From: Hymenopus coronatus
Lineage: Eukaryota > Arthropoda > Insecta > Mantodea > Hymenopodidae
DNA length: 64,000 nt
Direction: 5' to 3'
Assembly: GCA_030762935.1 (NCBI GenBank)
Contig: CM060888.1
Coordinates: forward strand, 116,385,468 to 116,449,467
Shown: in pieces, positions 45,516 to 58,815 of the stretch
How positions within the stretch are numbered: position 1 is the stretch's first letter
Layout of the letters: every line of letters starts with the position of its first letter
The notes under the pieces: model-generated
Database searches by the model: none
What the model saw: only the letters and a program-made list of their open reading frames with translations
Told to the model about the DNA's origin: nothing
Made by a program: the position numbers and the translations under genes

Positions 45516-45706
45516 TTAAATAATAATTAAAACCTGCGAACCAGGAATCGAGGCCGGAACTCCTGCCATGGCTAGCTTTCTTGGAATTATTACATAAATG
45601 ATGAAAAAAATAGATATTCTAGCACCAACCTTAAATGGTTCAAAATGGTTGTTCTTGGAATGTGGGGGGCGATTACAATCAACCAAGTATATAATACAAC
45701 TATTAC

Positions 45707-45708
<2 letters not shown>

Positions 45709-45740
<32 letters not shown>
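45709..45740. repeat. (TA)16 microsatellite
   Basis: 32 bp of uninterrupted TA, not within any recognised element. Confidence 0.95.
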
Positions 45741-45745
<5 letters not shown>

Positions 45746-45861
45746 AATACTAAGTTATTTATAAGTAAAGAGACAAATTAGTATTTATTATAACAAACTA
45801 ATATAGTACATATTATTTTCTATAAAATATTTGCATTACAAATTCTTAAACGCCTTATGTG

Positions 45862-46330
45862 TTATGACTTTTTCTTCTTATTCTGCAACAAAACTTTCCT
45901 ATGAAATCTTATTATTTCTTCTACTTCATGCTAATCGAGGTAAACGAACTATTTATTTATTTCCTTGTAGGTACAAGGGAAATAAGGAAATATATTACAT
46001 TAAAGTGGCAGTCAAAACTTTTAAAAGGTGGTCGATATATAATGGCATTGAAATTCAATTATTTTAGTACGATCAGTAGTTAAAAAATAACGAATAAAGC
46101 AAAGAAGAGCGAATACTACTTCCAATTTGAGAACATTATAAGCAATTTCAGTAATGGTTAACTTCACAGAAAATGTATGGGACATAGGACTTGTGCTAAA
46201 GATTTTTTCTAACTCATGGCCTTTATCAGTTTTGCGAAGGTTACCCAGAATGGAGAGGGCTTAAGAGGCTATTCTCAGATAATTCTACAGATACAATTTT
46301 GATTTTCTCGAAAATGGGGAGAAGGTATGG
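45862..46330 (-). mobile_element. Family H, old minus copy
   Basis: ATGACTTTTTCTTCTTATTC, CTACTTCATGCTAATCGAGG, AAGGGAAATAAGG and GATTTTCTCGAAAATGG remain in order but with many substitutions and indels. It ends where a small plus fragment begins. Confidence 0.6.
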
Positions 46331-46475
46331 ATTACAAACCAGCTATTTAAAACATTTTTATGGCAAATAAAATGCATATCTTAAATTTTCTGGGAGTAGC
46401 TCTAAGGCCTCTGGATGACTTTTCGTAATTGGTAAACATTAAGCCAGACACCGAAACTTACTACACAGAAAATGA
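46331..46475 (+). mobile_element. Family H, internal plus fragment
   Basis: TTTATGGCAAATAAAATGCA, TTTTCTGGGAGTAGC and ACTTACTACACAGAAAATG are the middle-section blocks. It is wedged between two minus copies. Confidence 0.6.
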
Positions 46476-47275
46476 TGATGTGCTACTCTCACATGACTTT
46501 CTCTAGGTACTCTACAAACAAACTTCTTATAAAAGAGTATTTTTCTTTCTACACCACGCTAATCAAGATAAGCGTTAGCAGAATGTTCTCATTACTTAGT
46601 TCCTTATAAGTAGAAGGGAACCAAAGAAATGTGCTATGCTAAAACGATAGTAAAATGTTTCATGCTATCGTTATACGATTGTCAATGTAAATCGCCTCTT
46701 TGCTTAGCCTGGAGTAGAACGAAAGAAAAAGGGGTACTTCCTGTTTGAGAAAAGTATAAGTAGTTCCCAATTGAAAGCAATAACAAAGAATATCTCGGAA
46801 ACGGTTACCTCCTCAACAAAATCGTAAAGGACATAAACTGTGTGTTTTGACGAGACCTACATTTTTGGTGCAGTAATGTTTTTCTATCTTTTACGGTTTA
46901 GTAATTAAGCAAAATTAGGCACAATTTATCCAGAATAAAGAGGTCTTCAGAGGTTTATCCCAGAAAACTCAAGATATACATTTTATTTGGGATGTAAATA
47001 TCTTTAATATACGGGATTTTAATCAAATCGTTAAAACCATTTTTAAGAAAATAAAAATTTTGGAAAATTTTTCCTTGTAGGGTAGTTTGTGGTGATGGGA
47101 TTTTCTTGAAAACATTTGTGTTGCATCGCTGGATCTTTATCTGAAAATGCTTTTTTTCGGACTGAGGGGACCCCAAAACACATATTTCTGGTGAAATATC
47201 GCTATCGAAGCTTTGAGTGAAATACAATATATTCTCTATCCACTATGTACATTGTACATGCTGGCTAGAGAAAGT
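46476..47275 (-). mobile_element. Family H, full span, minus
   Basis: It runs from the far terminus (GATGTGCTACTCTCACATGA, then ACTTTCTCTAG) to the palindromic terminus (CTATGTACATTGTACATG, CTAGAGAAAGT). A deletion removes the blocks between GTTGCATCGCTGG and the CTGAAAATGC block. Confidence 0.8.
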
Positions 47276-47284
47276 AAAAATATA

Positions 47285-47637
47285 GATATTGTTAAAACAC
47301 ACATATACAGTTTTTTTTAGAACTAGCCATTTCCGGGACACTCCTTTTATTGGTTTCAATTTTAAAATTCTTCTACTTCCTTGAAATATGTCGTTATTCG
47401 CTTCTCTTGCTCCTGGTGAAGCAAAGAGAACGGAGTTCAGCGGTATCTCATTATGACCAGCTCAAGGATTTTATTCGCTTAAGCCTACTTTATTCGCTTG
47501 TTCCTTTGTAACCTCAAGTAAAAATATAATATAAGAATTTATGCAAATTTATATCTGGATTAACTTGAAGAGACAAAAGAGTTAGCTTTTTGGTTTGTTG
47601 AAGAATAGGTAGAGAAAGTCATGTAAATGTAACACAT
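47285..47637 (+). mobile_element. Family H, far-terminal half, old
   Basis: It begins GTTAAAACACACATATACAG and ends ATAGGTAGAGAAAGTCATGT. It is much diverged between these blocks. Confidence 0.6.
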
Positions 47638-47879
47638 AAGCTTTTTTCGAAGTGAACGGAATACTTTGATATTAAAGCTCAATACTTTTTCCATGATAAC
47701 ACCAGAAATAATTGAAAATCGCCAGGATTTGAAAAGAATGGTGTATTGAACAATTCTAGTCGTTAATAGCGGATATCTTTGAAATGGCTGATGCCAAATT
47801 GAACTTATTTGAAATAAATTGTTTGTATTTATGAATAATACGTTTTCGTCTAAAGTTTAACGTTGTTATACTATGGAAT

Positions 47880-48165
47880 ATTATACCAAATACCTTTGGT
47901 ATGAAGAAGTCTTCGCAAACCATTCCCAGATAATTCAAGGTATCATTTTATATACTCATTTCATGTAATATTTTAGTATATATTATTTTAACTATTATTT
48001 CTTCACAACTATTTTTAAAAAGTAACACATTTTGAAAATTGTTCCATTTAAAGGGTAGTAGGGGTGGGAGTACTTTGTATAAAATCTTCGTGTCAGATCT
48101 TTAGAGATTCTATTGAACTTAAATATTAACGTTGGTTTTCATCCGACTTTTTGTTTTTGTCTACC
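47880..48165 (-). mobile_element. Family H, old minus fragment
   Basis: CATTCCCAGATAATTCAAGG, CCATTTAAAGGGTAGTAGGG and AAAATCTTCGTGTCAGATC are colinear with the family. The palindromic end is absent. Confidence 0.6.
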
Positions 48166-50675
48166 AGCTAGAGAAATTAAAACACGAAAAAAAGAAAAGG
48201 AACACAGAAAAGGAAGCTCGCAAATAAGCCTATATGGATTTACGTTTATAATACTAGTAATGCTGTTAACTGACAGTAATCAGCAAGAAAATGAATTAAA
48301 ACAAAATAGAAGAGAAAATAATTTTCCCTAAATGTTGCAAATTATAGGTAAATTCTGTATCTTATACAGCCTTAAACACTGCAACAACCGTTGCAATGAT
48401 ACCGAAGTATATGAATGTATATGTGGAATTTTGCAGATCAATAAATATTGCAATAATTCTAACTTATAGGAAGACTATGACAATTATTTAAACACTCCTA
48501 CTGAGAGGAAAGTCACTGTCAGCAGAATTCCCTTTATTTTCACTTTTATGCTTAAAATTCACAATTTATGTGTTAATGTAGTTTTGTGGCAATAGTCATC
48601 TCCAGGATATTCATTGTTATTACTTAGAACTTTGAAATAAATGATTGTATATGAATAGTCAAGTCTCATTTCTTTGTTTTTTTCACTTAGCAGCAAAATA
48701 CTAATTAAGTTACATTATGAAAAATGTGTCAAAATAACACGAGCAAACAAACTGTTCGGTTGTTCGTGTATTTCTAAAGCCAAATTTAGAATTGGCAATA
48801 CACATAAAAATTTCTGAGCATTGATCATAAAATACTCCATGACGATTAAACCAAAAAGCAAATTATATCCTTAGAATAAAAACCCACCAAAAAGGTCTAC
48901 TTCATAAAGCAAAATTTGATACTGTTAGTAGATCTACCAACACTTCCAAATATTTCATCATGATGAAACTTTGTTCCTATTTTTACAATAAAGCAAGGGT
49001 ATTGTGTTTTTAATAGAACACAATTGCGTTACAATAACTTATGTTAGCGAACAAAATAGCATTAGGCTTAGAAAGGTGTTTCCTCTAACTTTCGAAGAAA
49101 TCCCGTGGTCTCCATGGTGACTGATATTTCCCTTCTACATCAAAATACAACAATTGTTGAACTTCCTTATCGGAATTTTGTGGCCGGGACGTAAGATTTC
49201 TCAGAAACAACCCTGGATGACATAAACAGAGTTTGCTGAATTCTAGAATTTATTCTAAAGCTCATTTTGTCGTTTAAAAGAACGTATAGCCAATTTGCAA
49301 TGTTGGTTGAGTGTGTGTGAGAGATAGGTGAAACATTTTGAACAGGGAAATGTGAAGTAAACACCAATACTTTGCTTCATAAGTTTTTAACTTTTAGTGT
49401 TTAAGAATTAAGTGGTTCAGATAGGTTTAGGAGGCAGAGAGTGCAATTTTTGCGAGTGCAATACTTGTTATGACTATCGTAAGAAAGCTAAAGAGAAATC
49501 ACTATTTTTTTTACGAAGTTCATCGGTTAATCATCCTATATTATGTTAAGTACTTAACCTTATAGATCAATGAGCTAAATTTTCTTTTCGTTGTCATCAT
49601 TCAAAAATCCATGCTTACATCCCAATGGAACCAGTGCAGCCTACTATAGCGCATTGCATTTCACAGAACGGCTATCAAAGTTTGACTTCTGGACATCTAA
49701 GGCGCGAAAGAACATCTCAACTTCCTGAGGCAGCTTGCATTGTTTTTGGGTTAAGCTCTTGGTTGAAAATTTCATTTTTGGGTTTACTGGAGCCCTTTGG
49801 ATAAATATCATTCAGCTTTTGCATTGTAACTCCCTGAGGCTGTTTGTGCATTCATTAATTGTCTTTTGAAAAATTCCCTACTTACTATTATTTGAAAAGT
49901 GGGTTCAAAACTTAATATTTAAGCCTTAATCTCACAAACATCATTATTGCTTTATTTCCAGACGGACTAAAATCTCCTTTCCGTTGAAAGAAATGTTTCA
50001 TTTTCCTTCTTTAATGTTGCACATGTCTTCGTTTTGTTCTTCTTTCTGTATATGCTTTGGGAATGTATTTCTTCATCGATTCACCTGGCATCTTCAGATT
50101 CGCAAAAAACTCAAAGGATACCAACTTGCAGAAGGTGATCTCCAGTGGAAGAGTTTTATGGCATTCATTCTATTAAGGGACTAATAGTTTTAATCAGAAT
50201 TCAACAAACTCCTAAATATACCTTCTTTGGATTTTGAAATTAATCCTTGTTGAGCTGACCATACATTTCATTTTACCTGGAAAGGAATGGAGAAGAAACA
50301 ATACCCTATTATCTTACTGGTATGTATACACAGCAGGCATGATGTTTTATGATGTCAAACAGCGAAAGTATCCGATTTGCGGCTCCACAAAAGCGGGGTT
50401 TTTCTAAGAACCTCCTTGCTCGTGCATAAAACAAAACAACAGTAAGGATGTCATGGAAGCAAATAATGTTCAAACCTCTTTGTGGGCTTTGTACATGTAA
50501 GGTCAAGTATGAACTAATCAGCCTTACTAGAAAATAAGCAAATGCCTTGACTGGTTGCTGATGCCTGTTATTATATTTGCATACTCTAAAGGCAACTTCT
50601 ACTTCACAGAGATTCATATCTAGAAAAGAGGAAATGGCTAATGTTGCAACTACCTTATGGTATCTTCAGCATTAA
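48166..50675. other. Non-repetitive DNA, at most one very old H remnant
   Basis: 48545-48720 has faint family H colinearity (CACAATTTATGTGTTAATG, CAGGATATTCATTGTTATTA). Beyond that I see no element or coding signal in the 2.5 kb. Confidence 0.3.
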
Positions 50676-50882
50676 CTAAGGCACTAAAGCACGCCTCGGG
50701 CTCTCATTCAAGAGGTCGCCAGTTCGAATCTGGCTTAGGGTGGGTTGTTATGATAAGGGCTTTTTTCGGGATTCTTCCTTACCCTAAGAAGACGAATGTC
50801 GGGTAATTTTAAACTCCATAGACCTTGGGATTATTTAAGCATCACTTCACCTATTTCATTCATTATCAGATATGAGATGTAC
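50676..50882 (+). mobile_element. tRNA-derived SINE, family S2
   Basis: GTCGCCAGTTCGAATCTGGC (B box region), TTAGGGTGGGTTGTTATGAT, CCTAAGAAGACGAATGTCGG and CATTATCAGATATGAG match the copy at 14982. The A box is diverged and the GGACGTTAAAC end with its A tail is missing. Confidence 0.7.
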
Positions 50883-51062
50883 TGAAATAATTATTCATTT
50901 ATTTCCTACGGTAAAAGACTCTTCGTTTCAGAGATTAAAGATTACACCTATCTGCATTGTTTATAATTTTCAATATTTCATCATATCCTCAGACTTTTTA
51001 TTCTTCCTAAACTTTATTTTCATTGTTAATTAGTTATACGCGTATATCCAAGAAGTGTCCTG

Positions 51063-51300
51063 CGCCGTGCCATTTTGGGCTAGAGTATGAAGCTCAGGCT
51101 ACTGAATGTGCGCGGGTTTGATCTTACCCGTAGGGGTACGAATTTTAAGCCCCGCATATAGCAATTGAGGAACTGCGATAGGCAGTGATCACGAGCCTTG
51201 AAATCCAAGATTACAGCTGGGGAATGCACAATGTTGGTGCTCCACCTGTCCGTATCGTTGGATGATGGCCACCTGTGCCGTGCGTGAGACCGGCAGTCAG
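51063..51300 (+). mobile_element. tRNA-derived SINE, family S3, diverged
   Basis: GCGCGGGTTTGATCTTACCC (B box), CAATTGAGGAACTGCGATAG and GCCTTGAAATCCAAGATTAC follow the S3 order. The CTCAGCCTCGTGAGG block is deleted. Copy 9605 is the better reference. Confidence 0.55.
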
Positions 51301-51343
51301 GTTGGTGGGCTTAACTCGAAAATGGGCTGTAGGGTTACAGGAT

Positions 51344-51439
<96 letters not shown>

Positions 51440-51507
51440 TCTACTACTACTACTACTACTCTACTACTACTATTATTATTATTATTATTATTATTATCAT
51501 TATTATC
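51344..51507. repeat. Compound (ACT)n-(ATT)n microsatellite
   Basis: About 128 bp of ACT repeats with two short TCT interruptions change into ATT repeats and then to AATAAT. Two plus frames read it as poly-Leu and poly-Tyr and are therefore spurious. Confidence 0.95.
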
Positions 51508-52542
51508 AATAATAATAAAACTATTCAAACAAGGAGAAATTGGAAGGTTAGGTCAATTGTTGCGGTTTACTGGCAGACAGCGATATAATCAGGCAGGGAA
51601 GTTTGGAGTTACTCAGAGATATGTATATGAAAAAGATTTTGCGCAAGTAGTAGGCTGCCAACAATCGATAGGTGGAAGTGTAACAAACAAGGCGAGTCTC
51701 CAAATTGCCATTGTTCAGCATAGTGAATAATTTAACATATATTTATGTATAATTATTTCAATTTATATGCTGGGCTTTAAATTATGTGCATTTGAATTAG
51801 TGAAGCCCAAAATAAACTTTATAAAATAATTATTTGCCATAAAATGCTACATAGCTTGTTTAGTAGTATTCATTATTTCGATTATGAAGCATTTCCTTCA
51901 TTTATTTTTTGTATGCTTTCCTATTTATCTTTCTTTAAAGTTCAGTCAAACTTGTTATTGACGATTTGGTTTAGAATGGTGTACGGAGGCCGCAAGCCTT
52001 GAATAATTAATCAGAGAGGATAGGCCTTTGTCTGCTTTATTCAAATTCACGCCCCACAAATCAATTCAATTCACTCTCTCTCCCACAAATCGAACCATTT
52101 CACCCATAAATCACCTATTGCAAACCAAATTTGCTAATAGCGAGGTTTTTTGTTTTTTTTAGTTAAGTTGCGTGCAATGTTTATAACTCCGATTTAGTTC
52201 CAGGCCCAGATTTTAATTTTCTCTGACTGTTGTACAGTAGCTACCGAACTGGAGGAGCCTTACGGGAAACAAAACACAATCCAGCTTCTAGGGAGACAAG
52301 TGACTGTCTTTCGGTATTACTCCCACCACTCTTTTACACATTTCTGTCACTGCTACAAGGTGTATATGTATTTGTGTAAATTATTTTGGAGATGTCCTCC
52401 CAAACCAAAAAAGTAAACACCTCTATGCATATAGATCAGAAAATATTTTATTAAAGAGTTATTAAACCATTTTGCCCTTCGTTGATACAAAACTACTTAT
52501 TTAAGTGTTGTTCGCTTTGCGATGGTTCATTTGTAGTGTTTT
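51508..52542. other. No recognised feature
   Basis: AT-rich DNA between the microsatellite and a family H copy. Confidence 0.3.
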
Positions 52543-53392
52543 ACTTTCTCCACACGTACTACGTACTAGTGTATAGAGAAGGTATTGTATTCCTTCCAAA
52601 ATTCGTTACCGAGATTTCACCGGAAATAGACGTTTTAGGGTCCCCTGTATCCAAAAACAGTATTTTAAGAAAAAGGTCCGTGTATGTGTGTGTGCACGCA
52701 TGTGTCCGTGTGTCTGTGAACATGATAACTCAAAAACGAAAAGTCGGTAAAATACTAAACTTGGTATTTAAGTTTAGTATCGTACAGGGACGCTACACGA
52801 AGATTTTGAGAAAATTCCCCCACCCTAAACCACTCCTTACCTGGAACGAATTTCGAAATGTTTGATTTTCTCAAAAATTACTCTAACAATTTTTATTAAA
52901 ATACACGACAAGTAAAAATCATATCGTGAATTTTCTGGGAATAGCCTCTAAAGACCTCTTTATTCTGGATGACTTTTGCTGAATTTTGCGTAGTAGTAAA
53001 CCGTAAGCGATAGACAAAAGCTTAGTACACAAAATATGTAAATTTCGTTGAAACAACAATTTATGTTTTATGCCTTTTCCGTTTTTCGTGGGGTTGACAC
53101 TTTTCATATATTCATTGTTATTGAATTCAGCTTTAAAATGATTAAAATTTTCACATACGGAAATCTGTCAACTCCTGGCAATGCAAATAAACGGGAGTCA
53201 ATCACATGGCAATCAGCTTTTAAAATATTTGACTATTTTTTAGCGTAGTGTATTCCCTTATTATCCTTTTACTTACAAAAAAGTACTTCTGCTAATGTTT
53301 ATCTCGATTAGCATGAAGTAGATAGAAGCACAAGTTTTAATAATAAGTTGGTACAGAGATGTAGAGAAAGTCATGTGAATGGAACACATCAG
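52543..53392 (+). mobile_element. Family H, full length
   Basis: ACTTTCTCCACACGTACTAC opens it. The palindrome core has lost four bases (CGTACTAGTG). GAGATGTAGAGAAAGTCATG and GAATGGAACACATCAG close it. TTTT precedes and ATTTTT follows the copy. Confidence 0.85.
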
Positions 53393-53499
53393 ATTTTTAG
53401 TTGTATGTTGCACAGAAAACAGCTTCCAATTAATTGAATTAAATGTTTTCGGCCAATTGTTTTTTAATTTTCATTGTAGAGCATTAGTGGAAAGTATTC

Positions 53500-54440
53500 T
53501 GTGAATGAGCAGACCGATACGTATTGCATTTATGTGGTCATACAGGTAGAAATGAGCTTCATGCAGAAAGGCTACCCGCCAGGCGGTTTTTGTGATCACC
53601 AAAGTACTCACAAATTCAACAAATCTTAGAGAGGTGAATCATTTCAGAGGAGTGTTTCGAATTTTGAGAAACCAAGACAAGTAGGAGGCTGTAAAGAATG
53701 AGTTTAATGTGGACAACAGCACAATACCTTTGCAGTAAGGTCACATGAGTATATGAAGAATTCTGTATAAATATCTTTTGTAATACTGTCACCTTTAGCA
53801 GTTAACATGGATTAAATGAACTTATACCAGAATTGTGCTTAGAATTCACCTTGTTCATGATGAAGAAGGGTTGATTAGACAGTATCGTCAATTTTCATAA
53901 TACTCATAACTGGCCCCATGAAAACCCGCACGAAGTACGATAGACTATACGGTGAATTTACGGTGCAATTATCCGAAAGCTTATTGACCTCTGTTTATTT
54001 CTTTCGCGTTTGAAAGCACAGGCATATCCACGAATGAAATGAATTGCATAATTTTATTGTGATGCGCCTCTAGACGTCAAAGAATTTGGTTATTAAACGA
54101 GTACGTACTTTCTTGAATTAAGAATTTCCGCATAGATAGATAGATTGGTCAATGCAAATCCATTGCATGGCTACCTCTACCTTCTGATTTGACTCCAATG
54201 AGTCAAGAGCCTGGAGACATTTACATTTTCTGGTTTATGCAACTCCTGTAGAGGATATTAAGACAAGGAGAGAGCGTATCCACACTGGACATGCCTACGT
54301 AAGAAACACTCCAGGAATTTGCAAAGGAGTAGGTACGCAATAGCATGGAACGCAAACCTAAGACATATTTCGAACCAGAAGAAACCGATTCGAGCATTTT
54401 CTCCAACCTGAAATATTGTCTTGTAACTCGTAAATTTATG
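53500..54440 (+). pseudogene. Heavily decayed transposase-like pseudogene (DUF4817 / DDE type)
   Basis: No frame is long, but recognisable pieces occur in order while the frame drifts: DTYCIYVV (about 53516), RNELHAERLPARRF (53548-53589), FEKPRQVGG (about 53660-53690), WLPLPSDLTPM (54168-54200), WRHLHFLVYATPVEDIKTRR (54212-54271) and FEPEETDSSIFSNL (about 54368-54410). I compare this order, from memory, with the N-terminal helix-turn-helix (DUF4817-like), a GRPR-type linker, the W-PP-RSPDLTP motif before the last acidic residue and the LVY-TPV block of a mariner-related transposase family abundant in arthropod genomes. Many stops and shifts show it is ancient. Terminal repeats were not found. 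Confidence 0.65.
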
Positions 54441-56123
54441 ATTTGCAGACACATGTTCATATGATTCTTTTAGCTTGTTGTCGAGAGGGGTTCCCGAAAC
54501 ATTTGAAACCAATAAACACACACCTGCATAGATATAGGAACCTTAAAGTAATGTAAATAATCAAGATCTTAGAAATCCTTCCAGATGAAAACACGGTTGG
54601 AAAGTTACAGTGAAGTCCATTGTTTTGTGGCGCATCCAGTCTTTAGTTTGAGCACTAGAGGGACTAGCAAACAAATGGTGTATTTAGAACTTCCCTAAAA
54701 TTAGAACTTATCAGAGTATATGTGCAAATAGCTCGAATGTTGTAAAGAGGATGAAAGTTGCAAGTTGCAGCAACTTAACAAAGCTAAGACTATGAGATAG
54801 ACAAATCCCAAACTGGATTATCGGGAGGAAAGACCAATAAGAGAGCAATCGAGCAAAAAACAAATGATAAGCACATGATTTTAATTAAGGAAAAATTAAG
54901 TTCCTAGGGAGGCGAAATGGATTTTCCAGCATATTATTAAAGAGAGATGTACGTATCTTAAAGGACAGCAAAAATTAGATTTACCATAAATCACGAAGTT
55001 TGTTAGATAAACACTTATGTTTTTTTTAGATTTGTTTAGAATAATTTACCAGAAATTGCTTTACCAAGTTATAAATTATAATAATCTAAATTGATAAAGC
55101 TGAGTATAAGGAAAAGTTCTACTAAAACGATTAAAGATATTGTCGAACTGACATTTTTACACGGGGTATTACATATCTCTGAAGATATACTTTTAAAATT
55201 TGTATTATTTATTTTCTTAAGAAAATAGTTCAAATCAGTACTAATTTTTTTAACAATTATCCCTCCCTTCAAGCTAAATACTACCCCTATAAATTTACGT
55301 ATAGATACAAAATGTCCGCACGAAATTGCTCGAAATAATAATGAAATATAGGGAACTTCTATGTTATCTCTCTAATAACTTTAATAAAATGTTCCCTAAC
55401 GCTAGAAAACTGTAAGTTTTAAAAAACTAGTCACAAAATTTGCAATCACATACCACATGCTAAAACGTATATCAGGTATCAAATTCTACCTATAAAACGG
55501 CCAAGTAACCATGCTTGACACTTGAAATCACCTTAGTATATCTACTCACAGCCTTTAATACAAAGAGAAGCCATTTCTATCATAGTTTGAGTGCAGAAAG
55601 TTGTAAAAGTAATATGTTAAAATCACATTGAGTAGTAAAGACAAACAAAAGGAGCATAGCTGGTGCAGGCTGCGCTCTATACACTTTAAAAACCATTTAG
55701 ACTAATATGATTTGACCATAAAGTTTTGTGAAAGTATTCCCAAGACTACATACTGCAATTTGGGCCCTTTTTTAATAATTGTAAAATTTTATAATTTTCA
55801 TCTCCTGTTAAAGAGAAAATAGCTTAATTTCTACGTCAGGAACAGTTTAGTGCTTGTTAAGTAATTAGAATTGGAAATTATATACATCTTAGTATAGAAA
55901 TTGTATGGCTTGCGTCAACTGATATTTACTACAGAATTAATTTGTCAACATACCACGCGGGTAAGTGAGTATACATTTAAATAAAATAAATACCTAAACA
56001 TGCTCCTGGATACAGCTAATAATATGACTTTAATTCAAAATAATAATAAGTCATTTAAAATAATCCTGCAGCATTTACGAGAAATAGCTCTGCTAAAATT
56101 TGAAGGATATCAATTAAAAGAAA
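54441..56123. other. No recognised feature
   Basis: AT-rich DNA. Short frames on the minus strand (54258-54521, 55069-55272) have no domain or splice support. Confidence 0.3.
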
Positions 56124-56947
56124 ATCTAATGTTCACATGCCCATTTACATTACTTTCTCTACATCTCTGTAATAAATTATTGTTAATAAAGTTATTCTTC
56201 TATATACTTCATGATAATCCAGATAAACATTAGCAGAAATGGTTTTATTTCTTAGTTATAAGTAGAAGGGAAATAAGGGGATACACTAGGTTAAATCCAT
56301 AGTCACATGTTTAAAATTTTTTTTGTTATGGGATTGAAATCCATTTCTTTGCATGGCCAGGAGTTAACAAGTTCTCAAGTGAGATCATTCTAGGTATTTT
56401 AAAACTGAAACCACTAACAAGGAATAGTTTCAAAACGGACATAAATTGTGTGTTTTAATTATATCTACATTTTATGTATGGTAAATGTTTGTCTATCCCT
56501 TCCTGTTTACTAGTTATGCAAAATTCAATAATAATCGTTCTTTAGAGGCTATTAACAGAAAATTCAAATTATACCATTTTGTTTGCCATGAGAATAAGTA
56601 AAATATAAGAGATTTTGATCAAACTGGTTCCAGCCATTTTTGAGAAAATCAAAATTGTCGAAATGTTTTCCATGTAAACGGTAGTTGGAGGTGGGTTCTT
56701 GAAAATCTCCGTGTCGCATCCTTGGGAGATACTGAACTTAAATATCAAGTTTGATATTTACGAATTTTTCGTTTTTGAGCTATTGCTGTCCACAGACACA
56801 CGCACATACATACACGGTTATTTTTATAAAAATACTTTTTTTGGGCTCAGGGGGTTCCAAAACATATATTGCCGGTGAAATCTCGTATCGAATTTTTGAG
56901 TGCAATACAATACCTTCTCTATACGCTAAGTACATAGTAGAGAAAGT
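56124..56947 (-). mobile_element. Family H, full length, minus
   Basis: From TCTAATGTTCACATG and ACTTTCTCTACATCTCTGTA to the palindromic end (CTCTATACGCTAAGTACATA, GTAGAGAAAGT). The palindrome has a 10-bp deletion. The inner blocks are well preserved. Confidence 0.85.
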
Positions 56948-57389
56948 AATAAAGAATGAGATTATAAAGGTATTTTTACATTCATGTGAACTTTCTCTGC
57001 TCACCATCTTTTATTCATTGTAGCTTCCAAAAGTGTTTTGACAAAAGCTTATTTTTCTGTCCACAAGATAAACTTGGCTAAAATTAGTTTTAAATTTACA
57101 TTTTGCTGTAGTACAAGGAGGTTGCAGAAACCCAAACGTGAATTGAATGTTTGAAAGCGTGTAGCTATGTATATGCTAAATTTGAAATTCTCTATTCTTT
57201 TCATTACATCGCGAAAAACAATTATTGAGGCAACACTTCCAACATTACTAATAAAAAAAAATCCGTATCAAGCAATATGTTGAAAATGGTTGGTGCCACA
57301 ATACAGTTATTTCAAATAAACTATGTAGCAGTTAAATAAAATTATACAGAATTTGTCCGGAACAAAGTGGATTTCGTACCGTTTTACCA

Positions 57390-57785
57390 GAAAAGTGTGA
57401 TAAACAGTTTTCTTGTAAATATTGCCATTATGTGCTTCTTTCAAAACGTTTGATTTTTGGAAAAATAAGGTATACGGGAAAAGTTCCAGGCACTTTAGGT
57501 TAAGAGATTTTCTTGAAGCTCTTAATTACTATTTGGTATTTATCCGAGGTTTCGCTTTTGACCCATGTTGTTCACAGATTCGCAGTTTCTCTTTCTTTCT
57601 TTCTTTCTTTCTTCTCTCTCCCTCTCACACACATACAAAATATACACGCGATCCCTTTTCTAAAATTGACATTTTTGGATATGGAGAACTTTAAAAAGTA
57701 TGTTTCTAGTGAAAACTCTAAGTTTAGTCTTTGAATGGAAAACTATATTTCTTTTACTTACTGTTGATAAGATGATAGAGAAAGC
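57390..57785 (-). mobile_element. Family H, old minus fragment with CTTT microsatellite
   Basis: It is recognisable through GATTTTCTTGAAGCTCTTAA, TTTGGTATTTATCCGAGG, TTTTGACCCATGTTGTTCAC and the terminal GATGATAGAGAAAGC. A (CTTT)n tract with CTCTCACACACA (about 57590-57633) occupies the family's microsatellite position. Confidence 0.6.
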
Positions 57786-58062
57786 AATAGGTTTAACATA
57801 AAATTCTGCCTTTATCTCGGTTTCACGTTCCTAATTAGCCAAGAAGAACTGAACAACTATCCATATAAAAACGGAAGAGAAACTACATTTATATCCTGTA
57901 AGTCAATCACCGAAAGTTTTTATTATATGATTCAGAAAGGTAGGCAATACAGAAGAACGGTTGAAACAGTAACAAAAAGTGAATAATGATATATCACTAC
58001 AGTAAAAGTTTGCAGCATATATCGTTAATATACAAAATACTTAGAACTAGCTAACAGAAAGC

Positions 58063-58815
58063 CGATGTTTACATCTCATGGTTTTTTCTAACCCATTCTT
58101 CAACAAACTATTCTTAAAGATCTACGCCTCTTCTATATGTTAATCCAGATAAGGCATGACGATTTCATTGGATATTTCCTTATGGATACAAGGAATAAGG
58201 AAATATACTAGGCTTAATCAAAACTCCAATCTTATGAGATACTTGTGAAATATTTTCTTCGCTGGACCAAAAGCAAGAATAACGGCATCCTATTTGAGAA
58301 AGCTATAAGGATTTTAAAACTAAAACCAATAAAAGCAATATCTCCAAAATATCTAGAAAAATAATGTTTAACATAAATTGTGTACTTTGACGAGATCCAT
58401 ATATTTTGTGTATTTAGTCTTTGTTTATCTCTTACTGTTTACCAGCTATGCAAAAGACATCCAGAAAAGCTTTCAGAGGTGCACAGAAAATTTAACATCT
58501 GCATTTTACCCATATACATGTGGCATTGCAATCTTAATTGTTGAGCAATTTTTGGGAGAATCAAAAGTTTCTGTTTTTCTATGTAAAGGGTAGTTTGCGG
58601 AGGTGGAATTTCTTGAATGTCTTCGTGTCACATTCTTGGAAGAGGTGGAGCTTAAATATCAAGTTTGCTATCTAACCGAGTTTTCATTTTGAGTTATGCT
58701 GTTCATAGAAACACACATACACGCGCACGTACCTTTACCTAAAACTCATTTTTATTGTATTTAGGGGGGGGGCCCAAAACGAAAATGTCTGGTGAAATCT
58801 CAGTATAGAATTTTT
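58063..58815 (-). mobile_element. Family H, minus copy, interrupted
   Basis: CCGATGTTTACATCTCATGG to CTGGTGAAATCTCAGTATAG, then GAATTTTT, where the next copy begins. A run of G (about 58765) lies in the GGGGGCCC block. A diverged remainder may lie at 59674-59710. Confidence 0.75.

Noticed and set aside
51262..51730. Poly-Leu and poly-Tyr frames of 108 and 151 codons
   Set aside because: They are translations of the (ACT)n/(ATT)n microsatellite.
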